Numbered from the stretch's first letter, positions 10,813 to 22,600 are shown. The stretch is DNA of 64,000 nucleotides from Glycine soja (GCF_004193775.1 NC_041002.1:19029535-19093534), one strand, 5' to 3'. Numbers and translations: made by a program. Notes: generated by a model not told the origin, from the sequence alone.

Positions 10813-12086
10813 TGATTAAGTTCATTTTATTTTATTTTATTTTATTTTTCAACGAAAGAATGCAATGAGCAATGCAACCAATGAAAAGCATGGATGTATG
10901 CGAATGATGTAAAGTTGAAGTATTGCGAATTTTTACGCAGGATATGGGGTTGAATCAATTTAGATTTTCAACATGGTCCATGACATCTTTGTCAAGGTGA
11001 AACTGGAAGTAACAAGGACATAAACAATCCTAAATATGTTTGGCAGTAGACGAAGCAGTGATGTGACTCGATTCATCTTTTGCCCCAATTTTGCAAGACG
11101 GTTACTTCCATATTTCAACTTGACTTGATGAACCTTTTTGTAAAAGCATGAGCTTGGTTCAACCCCGTAATCCAAGGAATGGCAATTCTGATCGCCAATA
11201 CTTCAACAACATCTCATAGGGATGAATGACTCGGGCATACTTTAAGCTATGCATGGAAAATGCAATTATGAAATTGAGATGCCCGAAGAAACATCCTTTC
11301 TTAGTTAAACATGCATTAGGTACCATGTTCAATCATTTTGTTTTTAAGTGAAATGGGTTTATGATCCCAACATGGTTGGCTCATGGTACCGAATATATGC
11401 AACTAAGAATGCAGCGTGAATTTTCGTACTTCCCTTTTTTTTGTTTTTGTTTTGTAGAGGAAAATACAAGGATCATGTATGAGCAAACAAAAAGTATGTT
11501 GAACGCATATGATGATGCAATGACTCATGCAAAATGTGAGGCTGGAATATGATAACAGACAAATGCAGGAACGATATGTTCATTATGATATTATGAAGAG
11601 ATGCTTATGCGATGCATGATATGAATGCATTTTACGGACACGAGAGCCCGGAAAATTATCTCTTCTTACTTGCGCATTTGGGGGCGCAGTGCCCCATGTG
11701 TACAATTAAGAAGGTGATATGGACCTTCCGGCTTCCCGTGACAAAGGACGAGACCAACATACACTGCATGCTAGAGATAAAATGTGGGAGTGACTTGATT
11801 CACACTGATTTTTGGAGTAAAAACGTGGGATAAACTCATTTTTTTCAAAAAGTTATAACTAGTCAAGATCTGAGTGACAATACAAACTTCCTAGCGATTT
11901 CTAATCATATGGTCCATTAAGTCTATCATATGCTGACAATAGCTGAGAAGTCCGTGGATCTCCTCGGGGGCGGAGTAGGTGTCCGCCACTGCTTTGGCCT
12001 TGGCTAGCAATCGGGGAAGTTCTTGACTCCTGTTCAAAGTAAGAGCAAATCAGTCCGTCCACATTGTTGCCTCTTGGTGCAATGAA
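10813..12086 (-). other. Element A leader between ORF1 and gag
   Basis: No intact gene. The segment is AT-rich. The block at about 11629-11750 (GGACACGAGAGCCCGGAAAA through GGACCTTCCGG) has a related copy upstream of ORF1 at about 12970-13085, so ORF1 is bracketed by imperfect direct repeats. Confidence 0.6.
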
Positions 12087-12871
12087 TCAATTACCCATTC
12101 CCTTTTCGACGCACGAGCGGTGACCTTGTAGCGGATAGACGGGCCTACCTTCTTGGAGAAAAAAGGTGTGAAACCAGCCACACATAGAGAGCCAGTGCAC
12201 AACAAACAATTCTTGCGCTGCTCTTTTCACATCCCCGGTCGAACGTGTCATACATGGCCAAAATGGCGACGACCGGGCTTTCCTTGCCATGATGAAAGGC
12301 GAGGAAAGCGTCAATCGCTGCTAGGTCCACTAACCCTTCCATATTCGGAAAGAGGACAACTCCAAAGATAAAAAACGCCAAGATGTCAATAAAAGAAAGC
12401 CCATTCGCCTTGATTTTCCAAGGCCTCTGCCCTTTCCTCCAAACACTTCCTTGGTACTCCGACTACTCCATTTCTGTTTTGCTTTAGACGTTCCAACTCT
12501 TGTGCTGAGATTTTCACTACCTTGGCAACTCTTGTCGTGGAGGGATAGAACCCAAAGAAAAGATATGGCTTCCTTCCTCCCAGTTGGCATCCCAGGATTT
12601 CTTCCAACTCTTTCACAGTCGGCACTAGCTGGAAGTCCTCAAATGTGAAGCACCTTAGGGGCTGGTCATAATACTGGGAAATGGATGCAATCGGTTCCAT
12701 GGAGACTTCTACCCTAGCTAGGTCCCAAATCTTACCATAGGCTTTGCGGAAGGCTTACCGTTGAAGTTGACCCATTAATTGCCCCAACTCTCCTAAACTA
12801 GTGACCTCTAAGCTCTTGATTTTGACTTGATAGAACCTCTTTTTAAGCGAAGGCTTTTGACTTGATCCCAT
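12087..12871 (-). pseudogene. ORF1 pseudogene upstream of gag
   Basis: An ATG at 12871-12869 opens a frame that continues, after one in-frame TAA near 12752, into a segment with PLRCFTFEDFQLVPTVKELE, GGRKPYLFFGFYPS and a C-terminal EERAEALENQGEWAFFY. After a frameshift near 12385 the protein resumes as FGVVLFPNMEGLVDLAAIDA and ARIVCCALALYVWLVSHLF. The order (QLVPT-(V)KELE, then a LFPN block, then IVCC..LYxWxxSHL) resembles the unknown-function ORF1 protein that I recall lying upstream of gag in Ogre elements (DUF7745-like). That label is from memory and unverified. It is decayed and probably encodes nothing now. The homologous fragment at 33-36 kb has lost it entirely. Confidence 0.65.
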
Positions 12872-13717
12872 GTTTTACTAAAGTGAAATAAAATCTAGTG
12901 CGAATCAAAACTCTAACATCTATCATGGGTGGAATGGATGAATGCATGAAGAAATGCATATGACACAGATGCAATTTACGAATACGGGAGCCCGAGAAAC
13001 TGTCTCCTTCTTAGATACAACGTCTAGGGGTAGCAAAGTGCCCCAACGTATGTATTTAAAATGGTGACACGGACCCTTCGTTGGTTTGTTTACGGAGGGG
13101 ATCAAGACAGAACCCATGTGCGATGCATATGCGAAAGGCGCAACACGGGAATGTACATAGTATGACAATACTCACTGAATATAAGTAAAAGGGTATATGA
13201 CACTTATGCATGGCAGTGTGAAAAATGGCACGCAGCGTGTTTGCTCCGTGCCCCTATTTAAGGGACCTATAAGGGAGAGAGCTAACTAGGCTTTTAGTAA
13301 TAACCCCCAAGGTAGTCATATCTCTTTTGATAGTTTCTAGAGGTATCATTCTCTTCGAAAAACATATTGCAGCAGTAGGGACTACTAGCAACAATAAGTT
13401 TTCAAAGAAAAAAGCTCTAGATGAGGGTTCACTGTAATCAAGCAAGTCGGAGACCTAGCATGACCACAGATTCACCTCCGCTCCTTATGTTCCCATGAAC
13501 CCGGGTATAGGGCCCTTTTTCACTCACAGTGTGTGCAAATAGTGTTGGTGTTTGTGTGCATCAAATGAATAAATATTTACCCCATGCATACATTTTAAAA
13601 TGCACTAAAAGCAACAAAGAGTTTATATACATAAGAACATAATGAAGGAAAACCAACAAAGGGATAAGTCACGGTAAAACATTGCACAAGATTAAATGGC
13701 CTAACTCTCTAAAAACA
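12872..13717 (-). other. Element A 5' leader downstream of PBS
   Basis: No gene. It aligns with the leaders of element D (61450-62207), element C (49242-49770) and the 33-36 kb fragment. Shared landmarks on the minus strand include the segment with CGGAGACCTAGCATGACC read in the opposite strand (13449-13466). Confidence 0.6.
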
Positions 13718-13718
13718 G

Positions 13719-13738
13719 TCCCCAGTGGAGTCGCCAAC
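13719..13738 (-). other. Primer-binding site of element A
   Basis: The minus strand reads GTTGGCGACTCCACTGGGGA, starting next to the 5' LTR end. It is not the Met-type TGGTATCAGAGC. It resembles what I recall as the tRNA-Arg-type PBS of Ogre elements; the tRNA identity is unverified. Same sequence in D (61430-61449); variants in C and at 36125-36144. Confidence 0.8.
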
Positions 13739-15896
13739 TGTCGCAACCTACCCTTCGGCCGGAGGGCGACGCGTGACTCGCGGGATGCGTGTTCCACGAA
13801 AGGAATACGCGCGGAGTCGCCACCAACGTTTATTTGAGGAAAACGTCAGAAAAACCAGAAAAGACGCGATCTACGAACTTTTAAGTGAAAGGTTCGGGAG
13901 TTGTATTTACGCACGGGGAAGGTATTGGCACCCCACACGTCCGCCCCAAGGGACGGCAGCCTTTAATCGAATGTGCAAACATGACTTTGATTTTTACGTT
14001 CCCTTTTATGTCCTTATATCCTTTATACCCTTTTTATATTTTTTCTTTTTTGTGGTCGACAAGGGTGTTTCCCTTTGCTCCTACGTATTCCTCAATTTGG
14101 GATGAGAAAATCAGACCTACGTAGTTCTTTCGGAACAAAGTGTTTGGTTTAAGTTTGTTTTTTGTCTTTTTTGCAAAATATGTTTTTTATTTGAACAAAA
14201 GGTCATTTAAGGTGTTGGACCATTAAACGGTCTTTTGATTTTGAAAGGAGAGAAACGTTAAGGCGTTGGACCATTAACGATCTCTTGTTTTTGAAAGGAG
14301 AGAAACGTTAAGGCATTTGGACCATTAACGATCTCTTGGGGTGGTCGACAAAAGCGGGGCTTTTGCTCCTACGTATCCTCAATTGCGATGAGGAAATCAG
14401 ACCTACGTAGTTCTTGCAAAAGCGGTAAAGTCACATGTTGATTTTATGCTTTTGAACGGTCCATGTTAACCGATAAAAGCAAAGAGGACCGTTTAAGGCG
14501 TTGGACCTTAAAACGGTTTTTAGTGATTTTTCGGAAAAAAACTTGATTTGTGAGTTGATTTTAGTCTTAGTTTCACTTTGGTTATTAATCAATTCATTCA
14601 AGGAAACTTTCAAAGAAAAACGTCCGATTGATTTTTTTTATTATTTTATTCAAAGATATTTTGATTATTTTATTATTATTTTTCAAGATATTTTGATTAT
14701 TTTGTTATTATTTTACTTTTTTTGGTTTAACCGAGGTTATAGCGTGAACGATCGGTTAGATTTCGTTTTAACAGTGATTAAACGAGATTACAACACAAAT
14801 GATCGGTTGAAATTCATTTTATCATTTATTAGACGAGAAAACGGCTTAAATAAATGGTTAAAGCACGTTAAAAACTGAAGAAAAGAAAACTGAAAGTAAA
14901 CGAAATTAAAGTGAAAGTACACAAAACAAGAAATGAATTGAAAGTCTCGGATTCGAAAACTTACCCGTTGAAGAACGAAGAACGGATGAAGAACGGTGAA
15001 GAACGACGAAGAACGATGAAGAATTTCCACAGAATCGCTTACGGAAGCGTTACGGAAGTACTTCGACTTGATTTTTCTTCACGAAAACGTGTTTTTTGCC
15101 CAAAATAGCCGAAATGCATAGCCAAAGGGGTCTTGAACATTTTGAAACAGCTCCCCCCTCCCCTATTTATAGAAAAAAGGGAGGTGCTTGCCGCCCAAAG
15201 ACTTAATGAAGAAGATTTCTAAGCGCACCCGAATTACTAAGTTCACCCCCCTTTTCGTATTTTACGGAAAAGTTACGGAAGCCTTACGGAACTGTTTTCG
15301 AATTTGATTTTCATCTTTTTTCTTTTCCCTTTTACCAATGTTAAGTGGAATATGCTTACCCAAGGTTTTCGGAAATTTTACGGAAGTATTACGGAAGCCG
15401 CGGAAGCCCCGAAAACCATTTTTCAAAAACGTGGAGGAGCTTGCCGCCCAGTTGCTTCCTCCTTAAGCAACCCAACTTCCAAAATGTTTTGGAAGGGCCT
15501 AGATTTGAATTGCTATTTACACCCCTATCTTGATAAGTTCACCCCCTTACCTTTTTTGGTGATTCTTTTTTCGTAAAGTTACGGAAACTTACGAATCTCG
15601 TAACGATACTTGTTTTCTTTCCGTAATGTTACGGAACCTTGCGGATTACATAATCATCCCCCTTTTGACTTACGGAATGTTACGGAACCTCACTTAATTA
15701 TGCAACGATGCTTCCATTTGATTTCCGGTGTGTCACGGAAACTTACGGATTGTGCATCAATATATTTTTTTTGGTTTTTCGGCATGTCCTGGAATTTCAC
15801 AAATTGCCCAATGATGGATGCCAAGCACCTCACAAGGACCAAAGAAAGGTCACATGTCATCAAGCAAAGGTCCCCGGACGAAATTAGGGTATGACA
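13739..15896 (-). mobile_element. 5' LTR of element A (2158 bp)
   Basis: Starts TGTCATACCC at 15896 and ends GGTTGCGACA at 13739, giving TG...CA termini. It contains a U3 rich in TTACGGAA, a TATA box (15164-15171, minus), and a splice-donor-like GTAAGT (14959-14964, minus) 207 nt downstream. It also holds two TACGTAG hairpin modules (14081-14124, 14369-14410) separated by ~61-bp repeats with GTTAAGGCGTTGGACC. Confidence 0.93.
15164..15171 (-). promoter_or_regulatory. TATA box of element A 5' LTR
   Basis: TATAAATA on the minus strand inside CCCTATTTATAG on the plus strand. The same box occurs at matching places in the other family LTRs: 30569, 37501 (minus), 40001 (minus), 48303, 60278 and 62967. 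Confidence 0.75.
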
Positions 15897-15929
15897 CTCA
15901 CCTTTTTTTATTTCTTTAGGAAATTCATC

Positions 15930-18900
15930 ATAACTAAGAAAACACCAAGGCACCCCTATAACACTCGATCCAGAAAAATGGATAATGAAGAGGGCGTGCA
16001 GGAACAGATGAAGGCCGATCTATCGGCCTTAAAAGATCAAATGGCTTCCATCTCGGAGGTCATGTTAAAACTCCAAAAAACCATAGAGGACAAAGCCACG
16101 GCAACCGCCTCCAGTACGGTTAGGGAAGCGGAGCTGGTGCTGCAACCTGCTTTAAATCCGGGCCGAGACAGAAACACTACCGTGTTTGATCGAAGGTATA
16201 GTCCTCAAGCTTATCCTTATGGCTTGCCTCCGGACTTCACTCCCCGTGCCACTCCGGAAGATTTAAGCCAAGCCCCTACTTTTGAGGGGCAACTCCCGCC
16301 TTATGACGACTATCCCGGGCAAGATGATGAGGAAGGAGATACCCATCTCGGCCCCCTGCTCCACCTCAAAGATCCATCCCCACATGAACTACCCCAACCA
16401 AACATAGTCCGCCATATCCCGGCCTCACCCACACCCGTAAAAGAATCTGTTCCCTTCGCGGAAGATAAGGGAAAGATAGAGGCGCTTGAAAAGAGGTTAA
16501 GAGCAGTTGAGGGCCTTGGCAATTACCCATTCTCGGATTTAGCGGATTTATGTCTCGTGCCCAATATCGTCATTCCTCCCAAGTTCAAAGTGTCGGACTT
16601 TGATAAGTACAAAGGGACGACATGTACGAATGGGCATCTTCGGATGTATTGCCGAAAGATGGGGGCGTATTCTGCGGATGAGAAATTGTTGGTCCATTTC
16701 TTTCAAGACAGCTTGGCCGGAGCAGCTGTAGCATGGTATACCAATCTGGAAGCTTCCCAGATCCGATCATGGAAGGACTTGGCAACTGCCTTCATTAGGT
16801 AGTACCAGTACAATACGGACATGGCTCCCGATCGGAACCAGCTTCAGAGTATGACTAAGCGAGAGCATGAGTCCATTAAGAAATATGCCCAAAGATGGAG
16901 AGATCTCGCAGCCCAAGTCGTACCGCCCATGACGGAAAGGGAGATGATCACAATTATGGTAGATACGTTACCCACGTTCTACTATGAAAAGCTGATAGGC
17001 TACATGCCAGCTAACTTTGCGGATCTCGTCTTCGCCGGAGAAAGGATTGAATCTAGATTACGGAAAGGCAAGTTCGAATATGCTTCCAACAACAACAGAA
17101 GAGCCCCAGTAGTGGGCGCGAGGAAAAAAGGAGACGCCCATGCAGTCACCACCGCCCCGACGTGGATGAAAGCACCCCAAAATATCCAAAGCTCATACCA
17201 GCCCAATCCCCCAAATTTTTTAATCCGAGCCGGGAATTCTCTCCCGACTCAAGTAAAAGGACCACCCGCAGCAGAAAGAGCGCCGGCCCAACACACAGCT
17301 CCAGCCGCTCCCCGGCCAATTAATAATACAGCCCCTGGTGCAAGCTATAAATATGCACAACACCCGCCCCCGAAAGATAACTTCTCCCCTATTCCCATGG
17401 CATACTCCGAGTTATGGCCTTCATTATTGGAGAATCATTTGGTGGTGGCCATACCCGGGAAGGTCTTCCAGCCACCCTACCCCAAGTGGTACAACCCGGG
17501 TGCCAAGTGTGTGTACCATAGTGGAGCTCCCGGACACAATATTGACTCCTGCATCCCGTTCAAGTATACAGTGCAGCACCTGATTAGTGCCGGCTGGCTA
17601 GCGTTTCAGGAGGAAGGCCCAAATGTTAAAACCAACCTGCTAGCTAGTCATGGAGGGGCTAGCGTGAACGCCGTCGAAGAGGATGGGCCATCGCGGGCAA
17701 AGAGGTTAGGAGAGGTGGTTACTTCTAGACGCTTCATCTATCAATCACTGCAAGCCGCGTGCATGGTCTCCCGAGGTGGAGACGAAAGGGATGAATGTTT
17801 GTTTCACCTCGGGGAGTCGCATGACATGGAAACCCATCCCGTGGTGGAAGAATTGCTTCAGCGGCTCATGGATTGCGCGCAGCTTGAAGTGTCCATAGGA
17901 GGGAGGGAAGAACCACAAATTTGCATGCAGTCGGAAGAGAAGAAGGTTCCTCTAACCCCCAAGGCCCTAGTGATATGTTTTACTAGGAAGGGGACCGGCT
18001 CCACACCCATATACCCCCGAATGGCACCCAAGCCAACACCATTTGCATATCAAAGTAATAAGGCCGTTCCGTGGAAGTATACCCCTCCCGCGTCCAGCGA
18101 AAGAGTTGCAACCGAAGTTGACTCCCTATCAGCTATGGTAACCAACATCACCGGCCTCAGTGGCGTAACCCGCAGTGGTCGGGTGTTCGCTTCCCCTCAC
18201 CTGGCGGAATTACCCTCTAAAGGGAAAGCGCCCATGGTCCAAGAGCCCACAGATATAGCCACCCCCTCGAAAGAAGTAGATCCTCCAGTGGTAAGAGGGG
18301 CCGAAAAGAAAGAGGGACTTCAAGGAAAAACAGTGACTTTGGAAGAGGCCCATGAGTTCCTCCGCCTCATCCAACAAAGCGAGTTTAAGGTAGTCGAGCA
18401 ACTGAATAAAACTCCAGCAAGGATATCTTTGCTTGAACTACTCATAAACTCTGAGCCTCATCGTGCGCTGTTGATGAAGGTCCTTAACGATGCCCATGTA
18501 GCACATGATATCTCAGTGGAGGGTTTCGAAGGCATCGTTAATCATATAACCACCAACAATTATATCGTGTTTGCGGAAGAAGAGATTCCCGTTGAGGGGA
18601 GAGGATACAACAAGGCTCTACATGTGTCAGTGAAATGTATGGACCACGTTGTCGCAAAGGTACTTATCGACAATGGATCGAGCTTAAATGTAATGCCGAA
18701 GACCACTTTGGAAAAGCTTCCTTTTAGTGCGTCACGTTTAAAACCAAGCTCGATGGTGGTGCGAGCCTTTGATGGTACTCGGCGGGAAGTGATGGGGGAA
18801 ATCGACATTCCCATTCAGATAGGCCCCCACACTTGCAACATGGTGTTTCAAGTAATGGATATAAATCCCGCCTATAGCTGCCTCTTGGGAAGACCGTGGA

Positions 18901-19498
18901 TTCATGCCCTGGGAGTGGTCCCTTCAACGCTTCACTAGAAATTGAAGTTCGTGGTGGGTGGACTTTTAGTGATAGTGTCGGGTGAAGAGGACATGTTAGT
19001 GAGCTGCCCCTCCTCCGCACCATACATAGAAGCGGCGGAAGAATCATTGGAAACGGCTTTCCAATCCTTTGAGGTGGTGAGCTACGCCTCTGTGGAACCA
19101 AGTCCGTCGCTACCTTCTCTCTCCAAAGCGGCCATAATGGTGGCGCGTGTTATGCTCAGGAACGGATTTGAGCCCGGAATGGGTCTAGGCAAGGACTGCC
19201 TCGGGAATGCCGACGTGGTCGATATCAAGGGAAATCCATACAAGTATGGATTAGGGTATGAACCCGGGATGCCGGGGGGGAGGAACGTGCCATCAAGATT
19301 TCGGGCGGATAGGGTATGGCCCGGCCGTATTAGCCAGTGTTTCACCAGCGCTGGAATGGTGTCCGAGGAGGAGGTGGCATCAATAGAAGAGGAGTTCCCT
19401 CAAGACCCACCAAGTTTTGTGCAACCATGCCACCCCGATTCCCAAGTGGGGAACTGGTGCGTGATAAGCCAGTCAAAAGTCTATACCGTTGATTCAAT
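15930..19498 (+). pseudogene. gag-pro: gag-protease-(G-patch) part of element B polyprotein, with nonsense codons
   Basis: One frame runs the whole length. Order: basic N-terminus (KTPRHPYNTRSRK), coiled-coil-like QEQMKADLSALKDQM, acidic/Pro-rich linker, gag core (PPKFKVSDFDKYKGTTC, AVAWYTNLEASQIRSWKDL), then RWRDLAAQVVPPM. Next is an atypical zinc knuckle CVYHSGAPGHNIDSC (near 17510-17553; C-x2-H-x5-H-x4-C). An aspartic protease follows, with DNGSS at 18669-18683 in place of the usual DTG/DSG, plus LLGRPWIH. After a nonsense codon comes a G-patch-like block (VARVMLRNGFEPGMGLGK, ~19140-19190). In-frame TAGs occur at 16800 and 18936. The first is Gln in the other gag copies here (RQY in A and C, RQC at 33.6 kb). 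The start is uncertain: ATA at 15930 may be a lost ATG; the first intact ATG is 15978. Broken, no frameshift seen. Confidence 0.9.
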
Positions 19499-19651
19499 GT
19501 AATTAGAGCCTATAGATTTCCTTTCTCTTTTGTTTTGTGAAACCTACCTTATTAAATAAACAAAGAGATCTTGTTTCATCTGTTCTTGCGGTCCCACCTT
19601 TTCTCATATCATTTTGCATGTTTTTTGTTTCTTTTGTCTTGTTTGGTATAG
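19499..19651 (+). other. Predicted 153-nt intron between protease/G-patch and RT
   Basis: GTAATT at 19499 and a pyrimidine-rich TGTTTGGTATAG ending 19651 bracket AT-rich, stop-containing sequence. The length is a multiple of three. Removing it joins the two coding parts in phase (phase 2) and eliminates the TAA at 19500. An intron between PRO and RT, with reported splicing, is known from Ogre elements (established knowledge). This instance is inference from sequence. Confidence 0.8.
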
Positions 19652-22600
19652 ATATGAGGGTCGATTCTTTGAGGATCCTAACAACGAGGGTTTGACAATC
19701 GATTTCGATCGAGATATAAGCCAAACGATAAACGAGGAAGAGGAAGAGGACGTCCTGTCACCAGAGTTGGAGAGGTTGGTCGTTCAGGAAGAACGTGAAG
19801 TGAAGCCTCACCAAGAAGAAACCGAATTGGTAAACTTGGGGACCACGGAGGAAAAGAAAGAAGTAAATGTAGGAACCGGTATGACCGCGCCTATCCGTCA
19901 AGGCTTGATAACCCTTCTTCAAGAGTATCAAGATGTCTTTGCATGGTCATATCAAGACATGCCCGGTCTGGATTCCGACATTGTGCATCATAAGTTGCCT
20001 TTGAATCCTGGGTCTTCCCCGGTTAAGCAAAAGTTACGAAGAATGAAACCCGAGATGTCCTTAAAAATTAAAGAAGAAGTAAGGAAGCAGTTTGATGCAG
20101 GTTTCTTAGCTGTGGCGCGGTACCCAGAGTGGGTGGCCAACATTGTCCCAGTCCCGAAAAAGGACAGCAAGGTTCGAATGTGTGTAGACTACCGGGACTT
20201 GAACTGAGCCAGTCCTAAAGACAATTTTCCCCTGCCACACATTGATATATTGGTAGATAATACAACCAAATTTGCCCTTTTCTCTTTTATGGATGGTTTC
20301 TCGGGGTATAATCAAATAAAGATGGCACCCAAGAATGTAGAGAAGACCACTTTCGTCACCCTATGGGGGACATTCTGCTATAAAGTGATGGCCTTTGGGT
20401 TGAAAAATGCTGGGGCAACCTATCAGCGTGCCATGGTGGCATTGTTCCATGATATGATGCATAAGGAAATAGAGGTCTACGTAGATGACATGATTGCCAA
20501 GTCTCGGACTGAGGACGAACACCTTGTCAATCTGCGTAAGCTGTTTGGAAGGTTGCGGAAATACCAATTAAAACTAAACCCAACCAAATGCACCTTTGGG
20601 GTGAAGTCGGGGAAGCTGCTAGGATTTATCGTAAGTCAGAAAGGGATAGAGATAGATCCCGAGAAAGTAAAGGCCATCCTTGAAATGCCAGAACCACGCA
20701 CGGAGAAGCAGGTTCGGGGGTTTTTAGGCAGGTTGAATTATATCGCGAGATTTATCTCGCAGCTCACCCCTACCTATGAGCCCATTTTTAAGCTGCTACA
20801 TAAGAACCAGGCGGTCCTATGGAACAGTGACTGCCAAGAGGCCTTCGAGAAGATCAAACAGAGTCTCGCGAATCCCTCGGTGCTCCTGCCACCTGTAACA
20901 GGAAGACCTCTTTTCCTGTACATGACCGTGTTGGATGAGTCTATGGGGTGCGTGTTGGGTTAGCATGATGATTCTGGGAAAAAGGAGCAAGCCATCTACT
21001 ATCTGAGCAAGAAGTTTACTGCATGTGAGATGAATTACTCAATGCTGGAAAGGACGTGTTGTGCTCTGGTATGGGCATCACATCGGCTTAGGCAGTATAT
21101 GCTCAGCCATACCACGTGGCTTATTCCCAAAATGGATCCCGTGAAATACATCTTTGAAAAACCGGCCCTCACGGGACGAATCGCTAGGTGGCAGGTACTA
21201 TTATCTGAATTCGATATCGTTTACGTCACCCAAAAAGCGGTAAAGGGAAGTGCCTTAGCAGATTATTTGGCCAAGCAACCCCTCCAGGATTATCGGCCGA
21301 TGCACCCCGAGTTCCCAGATGAAGATATCATGGCCATGTTTGAAGAGAAGCGGACGCACGAGGACATAGACAAATGGATTGTTTGCTTCGATGGGGCGTC
21401 AAATGCTTTGGGCCACGGAGTAGGGGCAGTCCTTGTATCCCCGGATGATCAGTGTATTCCTTTCACGGCTAGGCTAGGTTTTGATTGTACCAACAATATG
21501 GCTGAGTACAAAGCATGCGCCCTCGGGGTTCAGGCGGCCATTGATTTTGATGTAAAACTACTCAAGGTGTATGGAGACTCAGCTTTGGTGATACGCCAGT
21601 TAAAAGGAGAATGGAAAACTAGGGATCCGAAGTTGATACCCTATCAAACTCACATCTTGAGGTTAGCCAAGTACTTTGACGACATTTCCTTCCACCACAT
21701 ACCTCGGGAAGAGAATCAAATGGTTGATGCATTAGCCACCCTGGCATCCATGTTTCAACTTGCCCCACACGGGGATCTGCCGTACATCGAATTCAAATCT
21801 CAAGGCAGGCCGGCATATTGTGATGCAATAGAGGAAGAGCGGGATGGGAAACCGTGGTATTTCGACATCAAGAAGTATGTCGAGAACAAGGAATACCCAC
21901 CAGGGATTTCTGACAATAACAAAAGGACGTTGAGGAGATAGGCTACTGGTTTCTTTGTAAGTGTTACCATCTTGTACAAACGAAACCACGACATGACCCT
22001 CCTACGATGCGTAGATGCCAAAGAGGCGAACTTCATGATTGAGGAGATCCACGAGGGTTCCTTTGGGACACATGCCAATGGGCATGCTATGGCCAGAAAG
22101 ATCCTTAGGGCCGATTATTATTAGCTCACCATGGAAAGCGATTGCTGCGCTCATGTAAGGAAATGCCATAAATGTTAGGCATACGCGGACAATGTCAATG
22201 TTCCGCCACATCCTCTGAATGTTATGTCCGCCCCTTGGCCTTTTTCCATGTGGGGAATAGACGTCATTGGGGCCATTGAACCCAAAGCGTCGAATGGTCA
22301 CCGTTTCATTCTTGTGGCGATAGATTACTTCACCAAATGGGTCGAAGCAGCTTCTTATACTAATGTCACAAGGAATGTGGTAGTTAGATTCATAAAGAAG
22401 GAGTTGATTTGTCGATACGGACTCCCCAGGAAGATCATTACTGACAATGGCACCAATCTGAACAATAAGATGATGCAGGAGATGTGCGAAGACTTCAAGA
22501 TCCAGCATCATAACTCTACCCCTTATCGACCAAAGATGAATGGAGCTGTAGAGGCTGCGAATAAGAATATTAAGAAGATTGTTCAAAAGATGACAGTGTC

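Larger units (their letters stand above)
1..15896 (-). mobile_element. Element A: young non-autonomous Tat/Ogre-type LTR retrotransposon (3' LTR cut by window edge)
   Basis: On the minus strand the order is 5' LTR (15896-13739), PBS, decayed ORF1, broken gag, spacer with a solo LTR, mini-hairpin array, 3'-ORF remnant, tandem arrays, PPT, 3' LTR (632 to beyond base 1). Bases 1-632 align to 15265-15896 with no indel and only two mismatches (129 A/G, 225 C/T), so the insertion looks recent. No protease, RT, RNase H or integrase can be found in the 13.1-kb interior, so mobility must have been supplied in trans (inference). Family placement rests on gag similarity to element B and on shared PBS and PPT. 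The right flank begins CTCAC (15897-15901), the expected 5-bp target duplication; its left partner lies outside the window. Confidence 0.9.

Noticed and set aside
16800..16802. Programmed TAG readthrough as the gag-pol strategy
   Set aside because: The codon is Gln in sibling gags here and other TAGs are scattered through pol, so mutation is the simpler explanation.
22002..22586. 194-codon minus-strand ORF
   Set aside because: Antisense shadow of the integrase coding region.
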